A DNA stretch of 33,529 nucleotides from Candidatus Methanophagales archaeon. GTDB lineage: Archaea; Halobacteriota; Syntropharchaeia; Alkanophagales; Methanospirareceae. Under the pieces are notes generated by a model. That model saw only the letters and a list, made by a program, of their open reading frames with translations. It was not told the DNA's origin and did not search any database. The stretch spans positions 18,642 to 52,170 of the forward strand of contig QENH01000194.1 in NCBI GenBank assembly GCA_003336485.1. Reading direction: 5' to 3'. The position numbers and the translations under genes were made by a program. Positions 8,039 through 14,792 of this stretch are shown here, in pieces; positions within the stretch are counted from its first letter, which is position 1, and each line of letters starts with the position of its first letter.

Positions 8039-8617
8039 ATGACTTTCAAGTTTAAAAAGTTGGAAATTCCTGATGTTATCCTGATAAAACCAAAGGTCTT
8101 TGAGGATGAAAGAGGTTTTTTCATGGAAACATATAATAAAGAAGATTTTGAAGAAAACGCAGGAATAAAAAGTGTATTCATTCAGGACAACCACTCAAAA
8201 TCGGAGTATGGTGTTTTAAGAGGCTTGCATTTCCAGAGGGAACCTTATGCTCAGGCTAAAATAGTTCGATGCATTAGAGGAGAAATTTATGATGCGGCTG
8301 TTGATTTACGTAAGAACTCGCCAGCTTTTGGTAACTATGCAGGTGTTAATCTTTCAGAAGACAACAAGTATCAGCTTTACGTTCCCGGAGGCTGTGCTCA
8401 TGGCTTTTTAGTATTGAGTGATGCCGCAGAAGTCATTTATAAAGTTGACAATGTTTACGCTCCAGATTGTGAGAGCGGATTAATCTGGAACGATCCCGAT
8501 GTGAATATTCCATGGCCGATTGATATGCCAATTCTCTCACCAAAAGATCAGCAGTTGCCTAGGTTGAGAGTGTTGGTGGAGCGGGGAGAGGTGTATTACA
8601 ACGATGTTTTTATATAG
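8039..8617 (+). CDS. rmlC: dTDP-4-dehydrorhamnose 3,5-epimerase
   Basis: The 192-residue protein is full length for RmlC, a cupin enzyme. It has FEDERGFFMETYN at the N terminus, VLRGLHFQ with the catalytic base His64, the strand AKIVRCIRGEIYDAAVDLR, and the substrate loop VPGGCAHGFLVLSD followed by DPDVNIPWP. It epimerises C3 and C5 of dTDP-4-keto-6-deoxyglucose. A good ribosome site (GAGGCGATC) precedes the ATG. It is the only intact member of the local rhamnose set, since rmlB and rmlD on either side are broken and rmlA is absent. It may be in the process of loss, or be supplied by genes elsewhere. Confidence 0.95.
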   Translation: MTFKFKKLEIPDVILIKPKVFEDERGFFMETYNKEDFEENAGIKSVFIQDNHSKSEYGVLRGLHFQREPYAQAKIVRCIRGEIYDAAVDLRKNSPAFGNYAGVNLSEDNKYQLYVPGGCAHGFLVLSDAAEVIYKVDNVYAPDCESGLIWNDPDVNIPWPIDMPILSPKDQQLPRLRVLVERGEVYYNDVFI

Positions 8618-8624
8618 GTAGGAG

Positions 8625-8813
8625 TTGAAGGAGAGCGTAAAAGAATTGGAAATCAACTGGAGCGAAGAAGTGAGAAGGTTCATAGAGGCTAAGGTGAAGG
8701 AATACAAGAGGAAGAGAGCCTTGGAAGAGATAGATTCAATGCTCAAAAATGTACCCCCGCCTGAGAAAGAAACAGCATCGAGGTATGTGAGGGAAGATCG
8801 TGATAGTAATTGA
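8625..8813 (+). CDS. VapB-like antitoxin lacking its N-terminal strand
   Basis: The 62-residue product contains ELEINWSEEVRRFIEAKV, which matches the central helices of archaeal VapB antitoxins. The usual N-terminal DNA-binding strand (about 10-20 residues) is missing. In-frame sequence upstream runs into a stop just after the rmlC stop codon, so the only start is a TTG at 8625 directly behind AGGTAGGAG. It overlaps the toxin gene by 14 bases, as intact VapBC pairs do. The join with rmlC probably removed the true start. Confidence 0.65.
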   Translation: MKESVKELEINWSEEVRRFIEAKVKEYKRKRALEEIDSMLKNVPPPEKETASRYVREDRDSN

Positions 8814-9105
8814 TGCATCCGCGATCGCGAAGTATGTCCTGAAGGAAGAGCACTGGGAGCAGGTGAGGGACTATCTCACTGCTGAACCACGCTCACTGGA
8901 CTTAGCGCTGGCTGAAGTTTCGAATGCTATCTGGAAGCATCAGGTGATCTACCGCAAGATATCGAGCAGTGAAGCCAAGGTACTCTTCAAAGTGCTGCAG
9001 AAATTAGGCGCTGATGTACTGATCCTTGAATCCTTTGTGGGGTATCTCAGCGGTGCTACGGAGATAGCGGTGAAGCTGGGACTCGATGTAGTGTTTATCG
9101 AGTAA
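8800..9105 (+). CDS. VapC PIN-domain toxin, C-terminally truncated
   Basis: The protein starts with a GTG and the PIN motif IVIDASAIAKYVL (first catalytic Asp), followed by LALAEVSNAIWK with the conserved Glu. It ends after 101 residues at EIAVKLGLDVVFIE, where PIN toxins normally continue for about 30 residues with two more acidic metal ligands. The last core strand and at least one catalytic aspartate are therefore absent, and nuclease activity is unlikely. PIN toxins of this kind cleave RNA. It follows its antitoxin with a 14-base overlap. Confidence 0.8.
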   Translation: MIVIDASAIAKYVLKEEHWEQVRDYLTAEPRSLDLALAEVSNAIWKHQVIYRKISSSEAKVLFKVLQKLGADVLILESFVGYLSGATEIAVKLGLDVVFIE

Positions 9106-9124
9106 GTAGTTAGTTAAGGAGGCG

Positions 9125-9454
9125 GTGATAAGCGTGAAGGTAGCGATACTCGGTGCAAATGGCCAATTGGGGAGCGATTTAGTGAAGGCCTTTGGAGAGG
9201 ATGCAATTCCTTTAACTCACCGAGATTTGGATGTTACCGATCCAGAAAGCGTGAAGATTTTGAATGAACTCAAATCAGAGGTGGTCATTAATACTGCCGC
9301 TTATGTTAGAGTTGACGATGCGGAACTTGAAGTTGCAAAAGCTTTTCAGGTCAATGCAATTGGTGCTTTGAACGTTGCAAAAGCGTGTAATGAAATAGAT
9401 GCAGTCAATGTATATGTCAGCACGGATTATGTTTTTGATGGTGCTAAAATATGA
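9125..9454 (+). pseudogene. rmlD: dTDP-4-dehydrorhamnose reductase, N-terminal fragment
   Basis: The reading frame gives the first third of RmlD: the NAD(P)-binding VAILGANGQLGSDLV, HRDLDVTDPESV, INTAAYVRVDDAE and YVSTDYVFDGAK. The frame then stops at 9454. Intact RmlD is about 290 residues; the catalytic Tyr-x-x-x-Lys and the substrate domain are absent. The sequence after the break belongs to an unrelated secreted-type protein. GGAGG at 9118 allows the GTG at 9125, but the GTG at 9134 behind GGTGAT gives the family's usual N terminus. Confidence 0.88.
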
Positions 9455-9827
9455 GGTAGAGAATGATCAGACATTTAACAACATAACAGTGGTTGAATTG
9501 AGTAAGTATAATAAATACTGTCTCAAAACCAATGGATGGGCGATAGGGGATTACACTTTCCAGATTGAGACCAAGCCAGCATGCGCATGTGGATTGGACA
9601 AAGAGAGCAGTAAAAAGTATTTAAAAATAATACCGGGAGAAATTACAATTGAGGCAGATAAGACTAGTACTATTGAGCTTCAGACACGGATACTCACGGT
9701 AACGGGTGGAGCAGGTGATAATATAAATGTTACTGGGGATAGTGAATATGTGATATTCAAACCAAGTTTTTTTGTAATTGTATATATAGCTAGCCATGGT
9801 GAAGGTGGGAGGTGTCAGGTGCCCTAA
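9450..9827 (+). pseudogene. fragment of a secreted or S-layer-like protein
   Basis: A frame different from rmlD encodes about 125 residues, including GDYTFQIETKPACACGLD, KKYLKIIPGEITIEA and NINVTGDSEYVIF. The Thr/Ser-rich beta-strand pattern resembles repeated domains of archaeal cell-surface proteins, but I cannot name the family. It has no start codon of its own; the only in-frame starts lie inside rmlD sequence. It seems to be an internal piece joined to the broken rmlD, ending near a run of seven T at about 9767. Confidence 0.55.
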
Positions 9828-9836
9828 AACCAAAGG

Positions 9837-9846
9837 AATATATAAA
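9837..9846 (+). promoter_or_regulatory. TATA box upstream of small membrane ORF
   Basis: AATATATAAA followed by CA is a strong archaeal TATA match. It lies about 80 bases upstream of the small ORF at 9927 and could also serve the cdh genes beyond it. Confidence 0.45.
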
Positions 9847-9926
9847 CAAGGAAACGTTATAGATATTGTCTGATTCTGATTTTTACCAACGGGATCAAAA
9901 ATTTAAGAGGAGGAGTAAAAGAAGAG

Positions 9927-10046
9927 ATGGTGAAAAGGAAAAGAGTGGCGGAAGATAGTAATAGTAAGCGATGGCAGAAAGCGATACTGGGCTTAATAAT
10001 GGCCGGTATAATGATTGGTTCGGTGGTTGCACTATTTTCACTATGA
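9927..10046 (+). CDS. 39-residue single-span membrane peptide or orphan signal peptide
   Basis: An ATG behind AGGAGGAG opens a 39-residue frame. A charged N-terminal part (KRKR, then SKRWQK) is followed by one hydrophobic segment ILGLIMAGIMIGSVVALFSL and a stop. This is the layout of an archaeal signal peptide cut off just after the hydrophobic core, or of a real small membrane protein. A fragment of a secreted-type protein lies just upstream, which favours a remnant, but the ribosome site and TATA box favour expression. No function is assigned. Confidence 0.4.
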   Translation: MVKRKRVAEDSNSKRWQKAILGLIMAGIMIGSVVALFSL

Positions 10047-10184
10047 TAGCACTGCTGTGAAGTGCAAGAACCACCGTTTTATGCTCTTAAATTGCTTGGG
10101 TTAGTACTGGCTCTGCAGAAACAAAAACAGTAAAGCTTAAAGAGTAAAAAAAAAGAGGAGATATAGGGATAAAAAGGGGCAAAA

Positions 10185-12584
10185 ATGGAAGAGATAAAAA
10201 AAGGTGGGCTTGTCGATCTATTCGACTTGAAAAATGTGGATATACACATAGGGGAGATAGTGGATGAGGGGGAGGAAGAGGAAGAATGGGAGCCTATGGG
10301 CCCTCATCCAATGCCGCGCATGGCGACACTTCGAGATTGGGACTTCAAGCTATTGAACCGCTACAAGCCGTTTTACGCGCCTGTTTGCGACATGTGCTGC
10401 CTTTGCACATACGGTAAATGCGACCTCTCTGGTAACAAAAAAGGTGCATGCGGAATAAAAATGGACGCCCAGCAGGGAAGGATGGTCCTTCTTGCTTGTT
10501 TGGTGGGCTGTAGTGCACATTGTGGTCATGGTAGGCATCTTTTACATGACATGATAAATAAGTTTGGACGAAATGTGCCAATAGATTTCGGACCCGAAGT
10601 GGACATAGAAGCACCCTTAACGAGATTGGTATGCGGAATAAAACCGAAGACAATAGGCGATTATGAGCAAGTATTCAGTTATGTAGAAGAGCAGATAGTT
10701 CAGTTAACAGATGCACTTCACACGGGGCAGGAAGGCTCGTACATGGACTTCGAGTCAAAAGCGTTACACATGGGTATGCTCGATTCTCTGAACAAGGAGG
10801 CGGCGGATATTATTCAGATTGCGTGTTATAAGATGCCAACGAGCTTACCAGGCGGCGGACCGGACGTTCCTTTGGTTGACGTCGGCATAGGCACAATGAA
10901 CACGGATAATGCAGTTATTATTGTTATCGGACATAATGTGCCTCCGGCTGCTGATATAGGAGTGTATTTAACGGAAAACGACCTGGAAGACAAGGTAGAT
11001 CTCGGCGGGATCTGTTGCACCTCTATTGACACCACGCGGGTGTACCATAAAGCGAAGGTAACAGCAGCACTTGGCCGCCAATTGCGTGTTCTGCGTGCCG
11101 GCATTGCGGATGTCGTTGTAATAGACGAGCAATGTATCCGAGCAGACGTATTAGAACTCTGTCAGCGTGTACATTCACCTATGATCGCAACGAACGACAA
11201 AGCGATGCACGGGCTGGTAGATAGGACCGATGACGACCCGGATAAAATCGTGGATGACCTGGTTAGCGGCCGAGTCCCCGGAGTCATAATACTCGAGCCA
11301 GACCAGGTGGGCGAGGTTGCGGTGAGGACTGCGCTAGAAATGGATAAGAAGCGAAGGTCGCTAAAGTTTATACTCAGTGATGACGAATTCAAATATTACG
11401 TGAATGACTGTGTCCTATGCGGAAGCTGTACACTTGCATGTCCCAACGGTCTTTATATAGGCGAGGCGAATAAAAGCGCCGCTGCGGGCAACATAAAACC
11501 ACTTGCCGACTTGTTCGACATCTGTGTCGGCTGCGGCAGATGCGAGCAGGTATGTAAGAAGCATATCCCGATTGTAGATATGATGACGAAAGCAGCGTAT
11601 CCGCAGTTGAAAGAGGAGAAAGGGCGGATGCGAGTAGGCAGGGGACCTATATGGGACAGTGAGATAAGAGTGGTGGGAGCACCCATTGTCCTTGGGACTA
11701 TTCCCGGCATTATAGCTCCGATCGGCTGCGGTAATTACCCTAATGGTACGAAGGACGCGTGGCTTATAGTAAAGGAGTTTGCGGAACGGAACTATATCGT
11801 TACGCTTACAGGCTGCATGGCGATTGATTGTGCGCTCTGGAAGGACGAAGACGGTAAAACGCTGTATGAGAAGCATCACGGCGGGTTTGACGGTGGCGGC
11901 GTGCTGAACATAGGCTCGTGCGTTTCTAATGCGCATATACACGATGCCGCGATAAAAGTGGCGAGTATATTCGCAGGTCGGCCATTAAGGGGCAATTATG
12001 AGGAGATCGCGGATTACATTCTGAGCCGAGTGGGTGCATGTGGTGTTGCGTGGGGCGCGATGTCACAGAAGGCTGCTTCTATCGCAACCGGCTTTAATCG
12101 GCTTGGTGTTCCCGCAGTGGTAGGACCTCATGGTGTGAAATACCGTAGAGCGTTCATGAGTCGTCCGGACATAAAGGAAGATTGGAAGCTAATAGACGCC
12201 AGTGACGGGTCCGATGTTTATGTTGAGCCGGGACCGCAAGACTTACTCGTAGCTTGTGAAACGGTAGAGGAAGCGTTACCGATGATGGCAAAGCTCTGTT
12301 TCCGGCCTTCTGATACCGATCGTGGTCGTTCTGTAAAACTAACACATTACATAGACCTCAACTTGAAGTATCTCCATACCTATCCTTCTGACTGGCATCT
12401 CTTTGTAAGGGCTGCAAGTGACCTACCTATTGCTACGCGGAACGAACTATTGAAGAAGCTGGAAGATGAGCGAGATTGGAAGATAGATTGGAAGAAGAAG
12501 CGGATAGAGGAAGGACCGATTAGGGCATACAACCCCTCGTTTAATCCGACAAATTTGGAAAGGCTGATAAGAGGGAAGAAATAA
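10185..12584 (+). CDS. cdhA: CO dehydrogenase/acetyl-CoA synthase alpha subunit
   Basis: The 799-residue protein matches the length and architecture of archaeal CdhA, the nickel CO dehydrogenase of the ACDS complex. The N-terminal cysteines CDMCCLC, KCD and ACG (residues 68-89) and LVGCSAHCGHGRH (about 105-117) bind the B and D clusters. GHNVPPAADIG and nearby His/Cys residues belong to the C-cluster core. Two inserted ferredoxin motifs, CVLCGSCTLACP and CVGCGRCEQVCKK (from about residue 409), carry the E and F clusters found only in the archaeal enzyme. It interconverts CO and CO2 for acetyl-CoA synthesis or cleavage. It leads an operon with cdhB (13-base gap) and an FrhB gene; the beta, gamma and delta subunits are not in the window. 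Confidence 0.97.
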   Translation: MEEIKKGGLVDLFDLKNVDIHIGEIVDEGEEEEEWEPMGPHPMPRMATLRDWDFKLLNRYKPFYAPVCDMCCLCTYGKCDLSGNKKGACGIKMDAQQGRMVLLACLVGCSAHCGHGRHLLHDMINKFGRNVPIDFGPEVDIEAPLTRLVCGIKPKTIGDYEQVFSYVEEQIVQLTDALHTGQEGSYMDFESKALHMGMLDSLNKEAADIIQIACYKMPTSLPGGGPDVPLVDVGIGTMNTDNAVIIVIGHNVPPAADIGVYLTENDLEDKVDLGGICCTSIDTTRVYHKAKVTAALGRQLRVLRAGIADVVVIDEQCIRADVLELCQRVHSPMIATNDKAMHGLVDRTDDDPDKIVDDLVSGRVPGVIILEPDQVGEVAVRTALEMDKKRRSLKFILSDDEFKYYVNDCVLCGSCTLACPNGLYIGEANKSAAAGNIKPLADLFDICVGCGRCEQVCKKHIPIVDMMTKAAYPQLKEEKGRMRVGRGPIWDSEIRVVGAPIVLGTIPGIIAPIGCGNYPNGTKDAWLIVKEFAERNYIVTLTGCMAIDCALWKDEDGKTLYEKHHGGFDGGGVLNIGSCVSNAHIHDAAIKVASIFAGRPLRGNYEEIADYILSRVGACGVAWGAMSQKAASIATGFNRLGVPAVVGPHGVKYRRAFMSRPDIKEDWKLIDASDGSDVYVEPGPQDLLVACETVEEALPMMAKLCFRPSDTDRGRSVKLTHYIDLNLKYLHTYPSDWHLFVRAASDLPIATRNELLKKLEDERDWKIDWKKKRIEEGPIRAYNPSFNPTNLERLIRGKK

Positions 12585-12597
12585 GGGAGGCAAAAAA

Positions 12598-13137
12598 ATG
12601 GGAATAGAAATACCGTTTGACGTGGCGACTATCGCGGGTCCAGAGGTAGGAGGAGTAGCACCGCCGGAAGTGATAGGGAGTTATATATCGAGCGCAAAGA
12701 GGCCGTTGCTCGTGGTTGGCTCAGAGCTGTTGAGGGACGAGTTCTTTATAGATATTGCGATAGAACTAGGTAAAAAAGGGATACCGATAGCAGCAACAGG
12801 GCACAGCATAAGAGGGTTTGTAGAAAAGGGCTACACAGAGAACATATACTATTACAACTTGCATGAGCTCACCAATTGTTTACGCGACCCGAACTGGGAG
12901 GGTCTAGATGGAGCGGGCAATTACGATTTCGTGATCTTCTATGGCATCATCTATTATTACGCATCGCAGATGCTTTCCTGTCTGAAGAATTTCGCGACTG
13001 AGCCGTTGATGCGTACGGTATCAATAGACAGATATTACCATCCGAATGCGAGGATGAGTTTCACGAATATCATGCCTAGGATGGAAGAGGAGTATAAGGC
13101 TATGTTGAAGGAGTTTGTGAGTAGTACAAAGAGGTAG
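12598..13137 (+). CDS. cdhB: ACDS complex epsilon subunit
   Basis: The 179-residue protein has the size and fold signature of CdhB: the Rossmann-like segment AKRPLLVVGSELLRDEFF, GIPIAATGHSIRGF, NYDFVIFYGIIYYYASQ and the C-terminal SIDRYYHPNARMSF. CdhB binds CdhA tightly in an alpha2-epsilon2 unit and has been proposed to assist electron transfer. A GGGAGG ribosome site precedes the ATG. It sits between cdhA and an FrhB-type gene, with 11 bases to the latter's likely ATG. Confidence 0.95.
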   Translation: MGIEIPFDVATIAGPEVGGVAPPEVIGSYISSAKRPLLVVGSELLRDEFFIDIAIELGKKGIPIAATGHSIRGFVEKGYTENIYYYNLHELTNCLRDPNWEGLDGAGNYDFVIFYGIIYYYASQMLSCLKNFATEPLMRTVSIDRYYHPNARMSFTNIMPRMEEEYKAMLKEFVSSTKR

Positions 13138-13148
13138 GTTGATTGAAA

Positions 13149-14264
13149 ATGGTAAAAGAGAAAGGAAACATAACTGATTTAGAACGGGAAGTGATATATA
13201 ACGGTCTGTGCTGCTACTGTGGCTCTTGTGGTGCATTCTGTAAGGAATACATAACGTACGAGCGTGAGCTTCCTGTGACGAAGAAGAAGTGTCATGAGAT
13301 ACACGGTGCGTGCTATGATTTCTGTCCTCGGACGTTCTTTGCACCTCTGGAAGTGGAACGGGCTGTGTTTGGCGAGGTAAGAACCGATAACCTTCTGGGA
13401 TACTACAAGGGGGATATTTTAACAGCAAGAGCGACTGATAAAGCGGTAATGGAGAAGGCACAAGATGGCGGAGTTGTATCAGCATTACTCATTTTCTTGC
13501 TTGAGCATGGAGATATAGACGCCGCGGTGGTATCAAAGACAACTGAAGACTGGGTAGCGGAACCGTTCGTAGCGACAAAAAAGGCGGACGTAATAGCTGC
13601 TGCCGGGTCGAAATATACGCAGTGCCCTTCGGTATCAGGTGTTGGAGATGCTCTTGAACAGGGCTATAATAATGTCGCCCTAGTCGGGTTGCCATGTCAC
13701 ATACAGGGTATGCGGAAGGTACAACAGTCAACGGGCTTTGATGTCGGTTCTGATAGGGTGAAGTTACTGATTGGGCTACTCTGCTCAGAAACTTTTGACA
13801 TGCCGATGCTAAAGAATAAGCTGCTTGAGTTGGGTACGCGGATAGAAGATGTGGAAAAGTTCAACATAAAGAAGGGTAGTTTCATCGTGTATACGAAGGC
13901 GGGAAAAGAGATAAAGACGCCGATAAAGAATATGCGTGACTGCGTGCGTGAGGCGTGCGACTATTGCTATGATTTTGCTGCCGAGTTCGCAGACGTCTCT
14001 GTTGGTTCAATAGGCTCCGAATTTGGGTGGTCAACGGTGATAACGCGAAGCGATGCAGGTAAGGACTTGATGAAGCGAGCGGAAAAAGAAGGGGTGATAG
14101 AGACGGAGAAACTTTCAGAATCGCAGCTAAAGGGTGTAAGGAAGCTTGCCTCGTTTAAGAAGCAGGGTAACTTGAAGAATATTTACGAGAAGGCAGAGCC
14201 CATCAGGATCCTGAATATGCGGGTGGATCCGGAACTGCTGGAGTCGTTCTTAGGCGGGGAGTGA
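13149..14264 (+). CDS. FrhB/FdhB-type F420-reducing module linked to CO dehydrogenase
   Basis: The 371-residue protein has an N-terminal cysteine-rich segment (LCCYCGSCGAFC and GACYDFCP). The FrhB core has KAQDGGVVSALL, VGLPCHIQGMRK, LIGLLCSETFD, EACDYCYDFAAEFADV and SVGSIGSEFGWSTV. These match the family that binds FAD and [4Fe-4S] clusters and reduces or oxidises F420. Its place directly behind cdhAB suggests it links CO dehydrogenase to F420. I prefer the ATG at 13149; a TTG at 13143 is in frame. It shares its C-terminal layout with the FrhB part of the fusion at 5405-6802, but has a different N-terminal cluster domain. Confidence 0.93.
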   Translation: MVKEKGNITDLEREVIYNGLCCYCGSCGAFCKEYITYERELPVTKKKCHEIHGACYDFCPRTFFAPLEVERAVFGEVRTDNLLGYYKGDILTARATDKAVMEKAQDGGVVSALLIFLLEHGDIDAAVVSKTTEDWVAEPFVATKKADVIAAAGSKYTQCPSVSGVGDALEQGYNNVALVGLPCHIQGMRKVQQSTGFDVGSDRVKLLIGLLCSETFDMPMLKNKLLELGTRIEDVEKFNIKKGSFIVYTKAGKEIKTPIKNMRDCVREACDYCYDFAAEFADVSVGSIGSEFGWSTVITRSDAGKDLMKRAEKEGVIETEKLSESQLKGVRKLASFKKQGNLKNIYEKAEPIRILNMRVDPELLESFLGGE

Positions 14265-14313
14265 TCGCTCAAGAATTGGGGCAGCCAAAAAGAAAAAGTG
14301 GAGAAATAAATAA

Positions 14314-14358
14314 AGGGGTCACATATTATTTTAACCCCTGTATCCTCTTCCTTTATCT
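14314..14358 (+). terminator. hairpin and pyrimidine tract after the cdh operon
   Basis: AGGGGT (14314-14319) pairs with ACCCCT (14334-14339) around a 14-base AT-rich loop. A C/T-rich run with TTCC and TTT follows. This is a plausible end of the cdhAB-frhB transcript. Confidence 0.45.
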
Positions 14359-14439
14359 TGCTTGGCAATTCAGATCAGCACGAATTTTGGTATGGTTTTG
14401 AAGTTTCTTAAGCGATGGCCTAGGCGGCAGATAGAAAAC

Positions 14440-14447
14440 TTTAAATA
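14440..14447 (+). promoter_or_regulatory. TATA box for the UPF0058 gene
   Basis: TTTAAATA lies about 58-65 bases before the ATG at 14505. This predicts a transcript start near 14470 with a short leader. Confidence 0.45.
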
Positions 14448-14504
14448 GTTGCACTTTCAAGTAGGCAGTATCAAGTTAAATGTGCTGACATTCATTGTGT
14501 GAAG

Positions 14505-14705
14505 ATGAAAAAGGAAGAGTTAATACACCTGCATATGCTTTTGGCACAGTTGAAACGGTATTGTGAAGAAAATGATTTGAACTGTGATTTCTCAAAATAT
14601 AACGAGATGGACATTTCGCCTTTCCAGGTGCATAGGAGCAAGGAAGATCACAAGCAGGCGATATTCCTCCTTGTAGCCGAACTTTCATCGTTAGCGACAA
14701 AGTAA
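14505..14705 (+). CDS. UPF0058 family protein
   Basis: The 66-residue product begins KKEELIHLHMLLAQLKRYCEE, the hallmark of the UPF0058 family of small archaeal proteins. PFQVHRSKEDHKQAIFLLV follows, with histidines and a cysteine that may bind metal. The family is widespread in Euryarchaeota; its function is unknown. The ATG at 14505 matches the family start better than the in-frame GTG at 14499. Confidence 0.88.
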   Translation: MKKEELIHLHMLLAQLKRYCEENDLNCDFSKYNEMDISPFQVHRSKEDHKQAIFLLVAELSSLATK

Positions 14706-14763
14706 TTTTATGCGTTCTCGCTGTATATGATGTATAATTTCTACCTATAAATTTAATTTATGA

Positions 14764-14792
14764 TGCAGATTTACACGGATTTACGCAGATTA
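14764..14792. repeat. tandem-word intergenic repeat overlapping the sensor gene end
   Basis: Three imperfect copies of a word like GCAGATTTACAC occur in about 29 bases. Read on the minus strand, the repeat's TAATCTGCGTAAATCC provides the TAA stop of the GAF-PAS gene. No inverted arm is evident here, unlike the related element at 21039-21118. Confidence 0.6.

Noticed and set aside
11415-11942. 175-codon minus-strand frame
   Set aside because: It is antisense to cdhA, which has clear cluster motifs; the frame has no recognisable domain.
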